A stretch of 64,000 bases of DNA. It comes from an uncultured Clostridia bacterium. Lineage in GTDB: Bacteria > Bacillota > Clostridia > Oscillospirales > Ruminococcaceae. Both the position numbers and the translations under genes were made by a program. How positions within the stretch are numbered: position 1 is the stretch's first letter; the number at the start of each line of letters is the position of its first letter. The DNA is taken from assembly GCA_947631445.1 (NCBI GenBank), contig CANRLN010000001.1, positions 62,001 to 126,000 on the forward strand, given 5' to 3'. Positions 53,808-62,145 of the stretch are shown one piece after another. The notes below the pieces were generated by a model. It saw only the letters and a list, made by a program, of their open reading frames with translations. It did not search any database and had not been told where the DNA came from.

Positions 53808-55754
53808 TTATTTTGCTTTGGTTCTAACTTCCTCAACAAGCTTGTTTACAGCGTCATCAAGGGAAATTGCTCCAATTTCGCCCTCTTTTCTTGAACGCAT
53901 CGAAACGGTGTTGCTTTCAACCTCTTTGTCGCCAATAATAAGCATATAAGGTATTCTTTCAAGACGGCTATTTTTAATCTTTGTTCCAATGTTTTCGTCC
54001 TTTGAATCCACTGTTACTCTCATGCCGTAAGATGTGAGGGTGTCAGCAAGCTTTTGAGCATATTCAATATGTGCCTCACCAATAGGAAGTATTCTTGCCT
54101 GCTCCGGAGCAAGCCACAAGGGAAGAACACCGTTGTATTTTTCAAGCAGATAAGCAAGGGTTCTTTCATAGCAACCAAGAGAGGTTCTGTGGATAATATA
54201 AGGGAGTTTCTTCTGACCGTCCTTGTCCACATAATACATACCAAAACGCTCCGCAAGTAACATATCAATCTGAATGGTTACCAGAGTATCCTCCTTGCCA
54301 TAAACGTTTTTGTACTGAATGTCAAGTTTTGGACCATAGAAAGCAGCCTCATCAATGCCGATTTCATAATCAAGACCAATATCATCAAGAATTTTTTTCA
54401 TAGCGTCTTGAGCGTGTTCCCACTGCTCTTTAGTACCCTCATACTTGTTGTTTGGGTTTGCAGGGTCCCACTGGGAAAATCTAAAGGTGCAGTCCTCAAG
54501 AAGTCCAACAGTATCAAGCATATACTTTGCAAGTTCAAGACAACCCTTAAATTCTTCTTCCAGCTGGTCGGGGCGGAGAATATAGTGTCCCTCGGAAATG
54601 GTAAACTGACGAACACGAATAAGACCGTGCATTTCACCGCTATCCTCATTTCTGAAAAGTGTGGAAGTTTCGGTAAGTCGCATTGGCAAATCTCTATAAG
54701 AACGCTGTCTATTTAAATATACCTGATACTGGAAAGGGCAGGTCATAGGGCGGAGAGCAAAACATTCTTTTTCTTCATCGTAAGGGTCGCCAAGAACAAA
54801 CATTCCGTCAATATAGTGGTCCCAGTGACCAGAAATTTTATATAAATCTCTCTTTGCAAAAAGAGGAGTTTTGGTAAGCAGACAGCCTTTTGACTGTTCA
54901 ACATCTTCAACCCATCTTTGGAGGGTTTGAACCACCCTTGCACCCTTTGGCAAAAGCACGGGAAGTCCTTGTCCAACAACATCAACCGTTGTGAAATATT
55001 CAAGTTCACGTCCGATTTTGTTGTGGTCACGAAGTTTCGCTTCCTCCATTGCCTTTAAATGCTGGTCAAGCAGGCTTGCCTTTGGATAAGCTGTTCCATA
55101 AATTCTTGAAAGCTGTTTGCCGTCCTCTGCTTTACCCCAATATGCACCGGTGCATTGTGTAAGCTTTACTGCCTTGATTGGCGAAACATTAAGAAGGTGA
55201 GGGCCAGCACACAAATCAACAAAATCCCCCTGCTTATAGAAAGAAAGTTTTTCGCCCTTATCGTCATGCTTGTGTATAAGTTCGATTTTGTAATCCTCGT
55301 TGTTTTCCTGCATAAGCTTTAAAGCCTCATCGACAGGAAGTTCAAACCTTTCAAGTCTAAAGCCCTCTTTTGCAAGCTTTTTCATTTTGTCCTCAATTGT
55401 TTTTAAATCGGCAGGAGTGAACGGCTTTTCCACCTCAAAATCATAGTAAAAGCCATTTTCGGTTGCAGGACCTCTTGCAAGCTTGGCATTTGGGAAAATT
55501 TCCTTTACAGCCTGTGCCATAAGGTGGGAAGCGGTGTGCCAGAACACCTGTTTTCCGTCCTTGCTGTCAAATGTAAGCACTTCAAAATTGCAATCGTTTG
55601 TTATAGGGGTTCGCAGGTCGTAAACAATCCCGTCAAGCTTTACGGCACAAGCTGCTTTAAAAAGACCTGTTCCAATTTCTTTTACAACGTCCATTGCGGG
55701 AGTTCCGTTTTCAATCTCTCGAACGCTACCGTCTTTAAGTGTAAGTTTTACCAT
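53808..55754 (-). CDS. thrS: Threonyl-tRNA synthetase
   Basis: ThrS charges tRNA-Thr. The 648 residues include the TGS domain (1-65), the editing domain with the HTASHLMAQAV and VDLCAGPHLL metal motifs, the class II core with RPMTCPFQ (zinc Cys), a motif 2 region and HRTSLGCYERTLAYLLE, and the anticodon-binding domain. GGAGG is 7 bases upstream. A threonine T-box lies upstream of the preceding gene. Confidence 0.97.
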   Translation of the reverse strand: MVKLTLKDGSVREIENGTPAMDVVKEIGTGLFKAACAVKLDGIVYDLRTPITNDCNFEVLTFDSKDGKQVFWHTASHLMAQAVKEIFPNAKLARGPATENGFYYDFEVEKPFTPADLKTIEDKMKKLAKEGFRLERFELPVDEALKLMQENNEDYKIELIHKHDDKGEKLSFYKQGDFVDLCAGPHLLNVSPIKAVKLTQCTGAYWGKAEDGKQLSRIYGTAYPKASLLDQHLKAMEEAKLRDHNKIGRELEYFTTVDVVGQGLPVLLPKGARVVQTLQRWVEDVEQSKGCLLTKTPLFAKRDLYKISGHWDHYIDGMFVLGDPYDEEKECFALRPMTCPFQYQVYLNRQRSYRDLPMRLTETSTLFRNEDSGEMHGLIRVRQFTISEGHYILRPDQLEEEFKGCLELAKYMLDTVGLLEDCTFRFSQWDPANPNNKYEGTKEQWEHAQDAMKKILDDIGLDYEIGIDEAAFYGPKLDIQYKNVYGKEDTLVTIQIDMLLAERFGMYYVDKDGQKKLPYIIHRTSLGCYERTLAYLLEKYNGVLPLWLAPEQARILPIGEAHIEYAQKLADTLTSYGMRVTVDSKDENIGTKIKNSRLERIPYMLIIGDKEVESNTVSMRSRKEGEIGAISLDDAVNKLVEEVRTKAK

Positions 55755-55782
55755 TTTAATTCCTCCAGATTAGTTATATATA

Positions 55783-55803
55783 TTCTCCGCCAACGGCGGA
55801 GAA
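55783..55803. repeat. Dispersed palindrome, copy I
   Basis: TTCTCCGCC-aac-GGCGGAGAA, perfect 9-bp arms, between the membrane-protein gene and thrS. No T-run on the minus strand, consistent with co-transcription under the T-box. Confidence 0.8.
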
Positions 55804-55821
55804 ATTATTAATTGCTAAGTT

Positions 55822-56334
55822 TTATACAAACTGCGTCCACAGCTGGAATTTTACAAACACAATCGACCAGCCTACAAGCAGTATAATATTAAGAAAATAG
55901 ATAATATCGCTCATAACACGGCGGGTTTTGCGTTTGATAAGCGTAACCCCTCCGCTATGGTCGGGTTTTTCACGATAGGTCAGCTGGTCAAAAAACGTAT
56001 TGAACCAATATATGCCAATTATCATAAGAATAGACACCAGAAAACCCATCATATAGGTTACGGTTGTTTTGATGGTCATATAAAGTACAATTCCGCAGAT
56101 TGCCGAAAGCACCAGCGAAAGCGAGAACATTATAAAAGCCAGTGACACTCGCAGGTCTTTATATTTGTATGGCTTTTTTTGATGCTGGCTGTTGCGATTG
56201 TTTTGATGATTGGGATTGTTGTGGCGATTTGAGCTGTTTGTTTGTGTCTGATTTTCGTCTATAATAGAGGAAAAATCTATCATAAGATTTTGATTTTCTC
56301 TTTGTGGGCTGACGTTTTGTGCTTTTCCGTTCAT
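55822..56334 (-). CDS. Unknown three-segment membrane protein under T-box control
   Basis: I do not recognise this 170-residue protein. It has an Asn/Gln/His-rich hydrophilic N-terminus (about 1-65), then three predicted membrane segments (VSLAFIMFSLSLVLSAICG, MMGFLVSILMIIGIYWF, IIYFLNIILLVGWSIVFV). AAAGGAG lies 11 bases before ATG 56334; an earlier ATG at 56358 precedes that site and is rejected. It lies directly downstream of a threonine T-box and 67 bp upstream of thrS. Confidence 0.72.
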   Translation of the reverse strand: MNGKAQNVSPQRENQNLMIDFSSIIDENQTQTNSSNRHNNPNHQNNRNSQHQKKPYKYKDLRVSLAFIMFSLSLVLSAICGIVLYMTIKTTVTYMMGFLVSILMIIGIYWFNTFFDQLTYREKPDHSGGVTLIKRKTRRVMSDIIYFLNIILLVGWSIVFVKFQLWTQFV

Positions 56335-56404
56335 AGTTTCTAACGCTCCTTTAAACATTAAAAATTTTATCTATATAGTTTTTGTTTTTTTGCGTTTAAA
56401 AATA

Positions 56405-56680
56405 CGCAAAAATCCCAAGGCTAAAACAACCTTGGGACGAATTAAAAATCGTGGTTCCACCCAAATTCTTTTTTAATATCAAAAAGTATTAAAAAAGCAC
56501 TCAAAAAGTCTTGTAACGCAGACCAAACGGCGGGTATTAATCGCACTCAAAGGGCGGTGTCCTGTTTGATAACGACATTTATCCGCTTACAGCACGAAAA
56601 AAATAATTAAATAATTTTCGGCGGAATTCTCTGAAAATGTTTTATATCAAGGCTTCCCTTATCAAAGTTTTAAAATATAA
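56405..56680 (-). ncRNA. T-box leader, threonine-type
   Basis: On the minus strand the core GGGTGGAACCACG (about 56463-56451) is a clear T-box sequence. Upstream are stem I elements (CAGAGAATTCCGCC, then GCTGTAAGCGG) and ACAGGACACC, in which ACC or ACA is a possible Thr specifier. The terminator follows at 56437-56408. Threonine identity rests on thrS downstream and this segment. Confidence 0.88.
56408..56437 (-). terminator. T-box terminator before the membrane protein and thrS
   Basis: TCCCAAGG-ttgttttag-CCTTGGGA on the minus strand is a perfect 8-bp stem followed by TTTTT. Confidence 0.88.
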
Positions 56681-56684
56681 TAAT

Positions 56685-56713
56685 ATTTTATCACATATTG
56701 CGGGAAATGTCAA
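56685..56713 (-). promoter_or_regulatory. Promoter of the threonine T-box unit
   Basis: On the minus strand TTGACA (56713-56708), 17 bp, TAAAAT (56690-56685). Confidence 0.75.
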
Positions 56714-56804
56714 GTGTTTTTCGTAAAAATATGCACAAATTTATAATATTTTTCGATAAAAAATTTTAATTTCTGTTTTTTTATGAAAAATTTTAAAAAA
56801 CACT

Positions 56805-56832
56805 TGACAATTTGTAAGTTTTGCATTATAAT
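56805..56832 (+). promoter_or_regulatory. secDF promoter
   Basis: TTGACA (56805-56810), 16 bp, TATAAT (56827-56832); about 90 nt of AT-rich leader follows. The promoter is divergent from the T-box promoter. Confidence 0.82.
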
Positions 56833-56924
56833 AATATAATGTAGTATAATTATAATGGGGGAAAATTTTTAAGTTTAAAAAAATAAAATTTTTCTGCATT
56901 ATAAAAAATTTTAGGAGGAAAAAA

Positions 56925-59261
56925 ATGCGAAAGGTAAAAAAACCCGTATTTTTTGTTGTTACCGTTCTTATTGCCTTGTTTGCAGTTGTTACCTTTATCG
57001 GCTTGCATTCCTACTACGGCGACACAAGAAATACCATTATCAAAAGTGCCAGCGAAATTCGCTGGGGTATTGACATTCAGGGTGGTGTAAACGCTATATT
57101 TGAACCACTTGATGGCTATGATGCGTCCAAGGACGAAATGGACGCCGCAAAGGCGATTATTGAACAGCGTCTTATCAATCTAAACATCACCGACAGTGAA
57201 GTTTATGTCGACTATAACAAGGGAAATGTTATGGTAAGTTTCCCGTGGCAGTCGGGAGAAAAGAATTTTGACCCGCAGGCAGCCGTTGCTGAACTTGGTG
57301 AAACGGCTATACTTACATTCCGTGAGGGACAAGACCAAACAGGTGCTGAGGTTATCAACGGCACACAGGTTAAAAAAGCCGAAGCAGGATATATCAACGA
57401 TGATGCCACAGGCAAGGTTGAATATATAGTAAGTCTTGAGCTTAACGATTCTGGTAAACAGTCGTTTGCTGATGCTACAACAAAACTTGCTGCAAGTCAA
57501 GGGGTTATTTCAATCTGGATGGACGATAAAATGATTTCTGCCCCTAAAGTAAATTCGGCAATCACAGACGGAAAATGTCAAATTTCTGGACAAGAAAGTT
57601 ATGATGAGGCAAAGGCTCTTGCCGATAAGATTAATGCGGGTTCACTTCCGTTTAAGCTTGTCGCTACTTCTACCTCCACCGTTTCGCCAACCCTTGGAAC
57701 AGGTGCTTTAAAAGCAATGGTTATTGCCGGAATAATTGCATTTATTGCTATTGCAATTTATCTGATTATTATATACAGACTTCCTGGTTTTGTTGCAACT
57801 ATATCTCTTGTTGGACAGGTTGCAGGAACTATTGCTTGTATTTCTGGATTTTTTGGCAGTGCGGACAGCTTTACCCTTACAATCCCCGGTATTGCAGGTA
57901 TTATTCTTGCGGTCGGAATGGGCGTTGATGCCAACGTTTTAACAGCAGAACGCATTAAAGAAGAATTGAGAAAGGGCAAAACCCTTAATGGTGCTTTGGA
58001 AATCGGCTTTAAAAAGGCTTGGTCTGCCGTGTTTGACGGAAATATTACGGTAGTTTTTGTTGCTATAATTCTTATGGGTGCTTTTGGACCTTCAGATAGC
58101 GTGTTTGCGGTTCTTTTAAAACCAATATTCTTTATGTTTGGTGCATCTACCGCAGGTACTATCTATTCACTTGGCTACACACTCCTTGTTGGTATTATAC
58201 TTAACTTCTTCTTTGGCATTTTCTGCTCAAGACTTATGCTTGCATCACTTTCTAAATTTAATGCGTTTAGAAATCCTGCATTATATAATGGTGTTAAGAA
58301 AGAGGGTGGCGAAAAGAAAAATATTCCTGCATACGAAAAGAGAAAAATTTTCTATGCTATTTCTACATCACTTGCTGCACTGTTTGTAGTGCTTACACTT
58401 GTGGTTGGAATTAATGTTGCTATTGAATTTAAGGGCGGTACGCTTATCACCTATTCTTATGAGGGCAATATTGACGAAAACGAAATTTCTTCTGCCGTAA
58501 ATACAGCAATTGGCGAAACCTGCACTGTAACAAAGGGCGAAGATTTTAACAATGGTTCTCAAACAATAAAGCTTTCTTTCTCGTCTGAGGAGGGAATTAA
58601 TTCGGACACACAATTGGTTTTGAAAGATGCTCTTGAAAGCCAGTTCTCGGCAAACAATCTTAAGGTTTATGAATCCACCGACGTTTCCGCTACAAACGGT
58701 TCAAGCTTCTTTGCAAAATGTTCTGTGGCTTGTCTTTTTGCGGCAATTATAATGGTTATTTATATCGGCTTTAGATTTAAAAATATCGGCGGTATTTCAG
58801 CAGGTTGCATGGCGGTTGTTGCCCTTGTTCACGATATTGTCATGGTATATGGAAGCTTTGTTATATTTAGATTTGATATTAACTCAAACTTTATGGCGGT
58901 TCTGCTTACCATTTTGGGATATTCAATCAATGCAACAATTATTATTTATGACAGAATAAGAGAAAATCGCAAGCTTTACGGAAACAAATACAGTCTTGAA
59001 CAGCTTGTTGATATGTCTGTAACCCAAGCAATGGCACGCTCTATTAACACTACGGTTACAACGGTTATGGCAATGCTTACAGTTTGCATTGTGTGTGCTA
59101 TATTTGGTATCACAAGCATTATGAGTTTTGCACTTCCTCTTATTGTTGGTATGTGCTTTGGTGTTTATAGCTCTAACTTTATTGCACCAACCCTTTGGGT
59201 AATGTGGCAAAAGCATAGAGGTCTTGACAAGAAAAGGGATAACCCCGCAAAGACTATTTAA
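56925..59261 (+). CDS. secDF: Protein translocase SecDF, fused
   Basis: SecDF uses the ion gradient to complete protein export through SecYEG. The 778-residue fusion holds a SecD half (one N-terminal segment, the P1 region with WGIDIQGGVNAIFEP, five segments with GMGVDANVLTAERIKEE) and a SecF half from about residue 465 (ATIIIYDRIREN, TTVTTVMAMLT). The Asp of VDANV and Asp/Arg of YDRIREN are the transport residues. Fused SecDF is common in Firmicutes. Confidence 0.97.
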   Translation: MRKVKKPVFFVVTVLIALFAVVTFIGLHSYYGDTRNTIIKSASEIRWGIDIQGGVNAIFEPLDGYDASKDEMDAAKAIIEQRLINLNITDSEVYVDYNKGNVMVSFPWQSGEKNFDPQAAVAELGETAILTFREGQDQTGAEVINGTQVKKAEAGYINDDATGKVEYIVSLELNDSGKQSFADATTKLAASQGVISIWMDDKMISAPKVNSAITDGKCQISGQESYDEAKALADKINAGSLPFKLVATSTSTVSPTLGTGALKAMVIAGIIAFIAIAIYLIIIYRLPGFVATISLVGQVAGTIACISGFFGSADSFTLTIPGIAGIILAVGMGVDANVLTAERIKEELRKGKTLNGALEIGFKKAWSAVFDGNITVVFVAIILMGAFGPSDSVFAVLLKPIFFMFGASTAGTIYSLGYTLLVGIILNFFFGIFCSRLMLASLSKFNAFRNPALYNGVKKEGGEKKNIPAYEKRKIFYAISTSLAALFVVLTLVVGINVAIEFKGGTLITYSYEGNIDENEISSAVNTAIGETCTVTKGEDFNNGSQTIKLSFSSEEGINSDTQLVLKDALESQFSANNLKVYESTDVSATNGSSFFAKCSVACLFAAIIMVIYIGFRFKNIGGISAGCMAVVALVHDIVMVYGSFVIFRFDINSNFMAVLLTILGYSINATIIIYDRIRENRKLYGNKYSLEQLVDMSVTQAMARSINTTVTTVMAMLTVCIVCAIFGITSIMSFALPLIVGMCFGVYSSNFIAPTLWVMWQKHRGLDKKRDNPAKTI

Positions 59262-59280
59262 AAAATTAATTATTAATAGA

Positions 59281-59308
59281 AATTTCCCCTGCTAAGGCAG
59301 GGGAAATT
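59281..59308. repeat. Dispersed palindrome, copy J
   Basis: AATTTCCCCTGC-taag-GCAGGGGAAATT, perfect 12-bp arms, between convergent secDF and an RHH gene; followed by ATTATTTTTA, so weak termination for secDF is possible. Confidence 0.82.
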
Positions 59309-59312
59309 ATTT

Positions 59313-59528
59313 TTAACTCCATGAAAAATTGAGTTTTTTGTTGTTTTTGGCACAATCACTTAAATACATATTAATCAAAGTTTGATATGGAATACCTGTA
59401 TCCAATGACATATTTTTAAAGTATTCAATGGTGCTTTCATCAATGTTAATTGTGATTTGTTTTTTCAATCTGTTGGAGTAGGGGTTTTTGCGGGGGTTTA
59501 AATTCTTAATATCATATTCTTCTCTCAT
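59313..59528 (-). CDS. Ribbon-helix-helix antitoxin-like protein, orphan
   Basis: The 71-residue product has the RHH core KKQITINIDESTIEYFKNMSL followed by TGIPYQTLINMYLSDC, as in BrnA/CopG-like antitoxins. Its usual toxin partner would lie upstream on the same strand, but none is there. A GTG start at 59537 is an alternative that adds three residues; the ribosome site is poor in both cases. Confidence 0.72.
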   Translation of the reverse strand: MREEYDIKNLNPRKNPYSNRLKKQITINIDESTIEYFKNMSLDTGIPYQTLINMYLSDCAKNNKKLNFSWS

Positions 59529-59654
59529 TATGTTCACCAGCCTTTATATTCAAAAAATAGCATTTACACAATTATATTATATCATATTTATATATATTTT
59601 TCAAGTATTTTATAATTATAATATAATTATAAAGTTATGTCTTTAAACATTTTA

Positions 59655-59790
59655 AAGCTTGCCCTCACAAAAAGGGGTGTGGGGACTTCGTCCCCACAAA
59701 AATTTTTTCTTAAATTCCCACTTATGGGGCGTGGGGCTTGCCCACAAAAAAGGAGCGTGAAGTTTGCCCTCCTTCAAAATTCCTTTATTT
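59655..59790. repeat. Cluster of three degenerate GGGGCTTGCCC-type units
   Basis: TGTGGGGA-cttcg-TCCCCACA (59678-59698) is a perfect 8-bp hairpin flanked by an A/T run. Two more units follow: GGGGCGTGGGGCTTGCCCAC and GGAGCGTGAAGTTTGCCC. They share a layout with the hairpins at 20087-20150. The base composition differs from the AT-rich surroundings. No gene is present in 59529-59893. Confidence 0.65.
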
Positions 59791-59841
59791 TATTATAAAT
59801 AAAGGGGAATGTAAACAATTTATGAACTTTTAAAAATACTA

Positions 59842-59872
59842 TTGACTCTCCCCTTGGGTTATGGTGTAAAAT
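59842..59872 (+). promoter_or_regulatory. MerR-type promoter with 19-bp spacer
   Basis: TTGACT (59842-59847), a 19-bp spacer and TAAAAT (59867-59872). The over-long spacer with CTCCCCTTGGG inside is the hallmark of promoters activated by MerR-family proteins, pointing to autoregulation of the gene that starts 22 bp later. Confidence 0.8.
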
Positions 59873-59893
59873 AGCATTAAAGGAGATGAACAA

Positions 59894-60643
59894 ATGAAAT
59901 ATTATTCAATAGGCGAAACGGCAAAACTTGTTGGAGTAAGCGTTAAGACTTTAAGATACTATGACAATGTTGGATTGCTTAAGCCAGCTAAAATTTCAGA
60001 AAGTGGCTATAGATATTATACATCTGATGAAATTTCCACTCTTTATCAGATTTTATTTTATAGAGAACTTGAATTTTCTATTGAACAGATTAAAGTTATT
60101 TTATCATCTCCCGACAATGACAAACTGGAATGTCTTAAAAAACATCAAAAGTTGCTTTTGATGAAAAAAGCACATATTGAACAGTTGATTGAAACCATAA
60201 ACCAAACTATAAAAGGAGAAAAAACTATGAACAAGAAATCAAATATTACCATAAATGAAATAATAAGCATGAAACAAAAATATGCAGACGAAGTCGTGCA
60301 AAAATATGGCAACACCAAAGAATTTTTGCAAAGCGAGCAAAGAGAAAATTCCCGTAACGACAGTCAAAAAGAGTTGGTTTTGGCAGAGCAGGAGGAAATA
60401 TTTGACCTTTTTGCTTTTCTTGCAGGCAAAAATAGTGAACCCGAGAGCGAGGAGGTTCAAGAGGTTGTTGAAAAATGGCTTGACTTTATCTGCCAAAATT
60501 ATTACGATTGTTCTTTGGAGATTTTTAGAGGTCTTGGAGAAATGTATGTTTTAGATGAGAGATTTAAAGATTATCTTAACAGGCATGGAGAGGGTACGGC
60601 AGAGCTTATGAGCAAGGCAATAGCATATTATTGCAAAAAATAA
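59894..60643 (+). CDS. MerR family regulator, TipA type
   Basis: The 249 residues have an N-terminal MerR winged helix (YSIGETAKLVGVSVKTLRYYDNVGLLKP, then GYRYYTSDEI), a dimerisation coiled coil (about 75-110) and a C-terminal TipAS-like drug-binding domain (VEKWLDFICQNYYDCSLEIFRGLGEMYV). TipA-type proteins sense antimicrobial peptides or drugs. An internal ATG at the MNKKS position could give the ligand-binding domain alone, as in TipAS. No transporter target is adjacent. Confidence 0.92.
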   Translation: MKYYSIGETAKLVGVSVKTLRYYDNVGLLKPAKISESGYRYYTSDEISTLYQILFYRELEFSIEQIKVILSSPDNDKLECLKKHQKLLLMKKAHIEQLIETINQTIKGEKTMNKKSNITINEIISMKQKYADEVVQKYGNTKEFLQSEQRENSRNDSQKELVLAEQEEIFDLFAFLAGKNSEPESEEVQEVVEKWLDFICQNYYDCSLEIFRGLGEMYVLDERFKDYLNRHGEGTAELMSKAIAYYCKK

Positions 60644-60671
60644 TTGTGAGAAATGTTTTAAAATAAAAAAA

Positions 60672-60694
60672 ATTCCCCGCCAATGACGGGGAAT
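60672..60694. repeat. Dispersed palindrome, copy K
   Basis: ATTCCCCG-ccaatga-CGGGGAAT, 8-bp perfect arms, between convergent merR-type gene and aminotransferase gene. No T-run. Confidence 0.75.
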
Positions 60695-60705
60695 AAATTA
60701 TATAA

Positions 60706-61986
60706 TTACTTAACAAGTTTTTTAGCTGCTGCAAGCTTAACACAAACGCAGAAAAGGTCAATTGCAAGCTGAAGTTCCTCGGGGGTTGGATAGGACGGAG
60801 CAATTCTTATGTTGCTGTCGTCTGGGTCGTTACCATAAGGGAATGTAGCTCCTGCACCTGTAAGAACAAGTCCTGCATCTTTACAAAGTGCAACTATTTC
60901 TTTTGCTGTGCCTTTTGGAGCGTCAAAACTTACAAAATAGCCACCGTTGGGCTTGTGCCAGTTGCCAATACCAAGTGGAGCAAGTTCTTTTTCCATTGTG
61001 TCAAGAACAACTTTAAATTTTGGAGCAAGCTGTGCAGTATGTTTTTCCATATGCTTGAGAAGTCCTTCATAATTTTTGAAGAATTTAACATGGCGAAGCT
61101 GATTAACCTTGTCATAGCCAATAGCCTGTGCAGAAATAAGCGACTTGAAATATTTAATGTTCTTTTTGCTCATTCCCATTACGGCAACGCCTGCTCCTGC
61201 AAATGTGATTTTGGAGGTTGAACCAAAGATAAACACCATATCTTCCTTGCCTGTTTTTTTGCATTCATCAAGAATGTTAAGAAGTTTGTCGGGGGTGTCG
61301 GAAAGGTGGTGGATACAGTATGCGTTATCCCAGAAAATTCTAAAGTCCTTTGCAGCAGGTTTTAAATTTGCAAAACGCTTTACAGTTTCGTCCGAATAGG
61401 TAATACCGGTTGGGTTAGCATACATCGGAACACACCAAATTCCCTTAACAGCGGGGTCGTTGTTTACATACTGTTCAACCATATCCATATCTGGACCTTC
61501 TTCTGTCATCGGAATATTAATCATTTCAATTCCAAACTGCTCTGTAATAAAGAAATGACGGTCATAACCAGGAACAGGGCAGAGGAATTTAATTTTTTCC
61601 TGTTTGCAATAAGGCGTATCTTTTTCGGACGCACCGAAAATTATAAGTTTTGCAAGTGTATCATACATAAGGGTAAGGGAGGAAGAACCTCCGATAAAAA
61701 TTTCACTTTTGGAAACACCGAGCATTGGGGCAAAAAGTTCCTTTGCTTCGTCAATACCATCAAGAATACCATAGTTTCTTACATCTGTGTTGTTAGCTGT
61801 AAGGTAATCTTTAGGGTCAGAACCAATAACATCAGCCATTGGAAGCGACATATCCAGCTGAGCAGGGGAGGGCTTTCCTCTTGACATATCCATTTTAAGA
61901 CCCTTAGCCTTAATTTCATCATATTCCTTTTGGGTTTGTGCCAAAAAATTCTTTAACTGTTCCTGTGACATTTCCGATAAATTCAT
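60706..61986 (-). CDS. Pyridoxal-phosphate aminotransferase, aspartate aminotransferase type Ic-like
   Basis: This 426-residue fold type I aminotransferase begins with MDMSRGKPSPAQLDMS, typical of the branch represented by aminotransferase type Ic proteins (aspartate preferred). Cofactor residues include GGSSSLTLMYD, YANPTG, DNAYCIH and the Schiff-base Lys in GSTSKITFAGAG. Substrate assignment is by family only. TGGAGG is 9 bases upstream. Confidence 0.92.
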   Translation of the reverse strand: MNLSEMSQEQLKNFLAQTQKEYDEIKAKGLKMDMSRGKPSPAQLDMSLPMADVIGSDPKDYLTANNTDVRNYGILDGIDEAKELFAPMLGVSKSEIFIGGSSSLTLMYDTLAKLIIFGASEKDTPYCKQEKIKFLCPVPGYDRHFFITEQFGIEMINIPMTEEGPDMDMVEQYVNNDPAVKGIWCVPMYANPTGITYSDETVKRFANLKPAAKDFRIFWDNAYCIHHLSDTPDKLLNILDECKKTGKEDMVFIFGSTSKITFAGAGVAVMGMSKKNIKYFKSLISAQAIGYDKVNQLRHVKFFKNYEGLLKHMEKHTAQLAPKFKVVLDTMEKELAPLGIGNWHKPNGGYFVSFDAPKGTAKEIVALCKDAGLVLTGAGATFPYGNDPDDSNIRIAPSYPTPEELQLAIDLFCVCVKLAAAKKLVK

Positions 61987-62025
61987 AAAAAATACCTCCA
62001 GATAGATAATAATATTACATATAAT

Positions 62026-62054
62026 ATTATACTACAAAAAAACTGATTTTGCAA
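62026..62054 (-). promoter_or_regulatory. Candidate promoter of the aminotransferase gene
   Basis: On the minus strand TTGCAA (62054-62049), 17 bp, TATAAT (62031-62026). The -35 overlaps the spoIVB terminator stem. Confidence 0.55.
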
Positions 62055-62084
62055 GATTTTTTTAAAAACTTGCAAAAAATTCAG
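62035..62084 (-). terminator. Terminator after spoIVB
   Basis: On the minus strand CTGAATTTTTTGCAAG (62084-62069) pairs with CTTGCAAAATCAG (62055-62043), allowing a small bulge, followed by a run of seven T residues. Confidence 0.75.
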
Positions 62085-62145
62085 TATTTTTAACTAAAGA
62101 ACCTGAATTTATACCTTTAAAATAATTTAAAACGTAAAAAAATTC

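Noticed and set aside
53394..53894. 166-codon plus-strand frame across argJ and thrS
   Set aside because: Antisense to two clear genes and spans their gap; no supporting signal.
59313..59893. Complete toxin-antitoxin module beside the RHH gene
   Set aside because: No toxin-sized frame on the minus strand upstream of the RHH gene; the interval holds only hairpin repeats and the MerR promoter.
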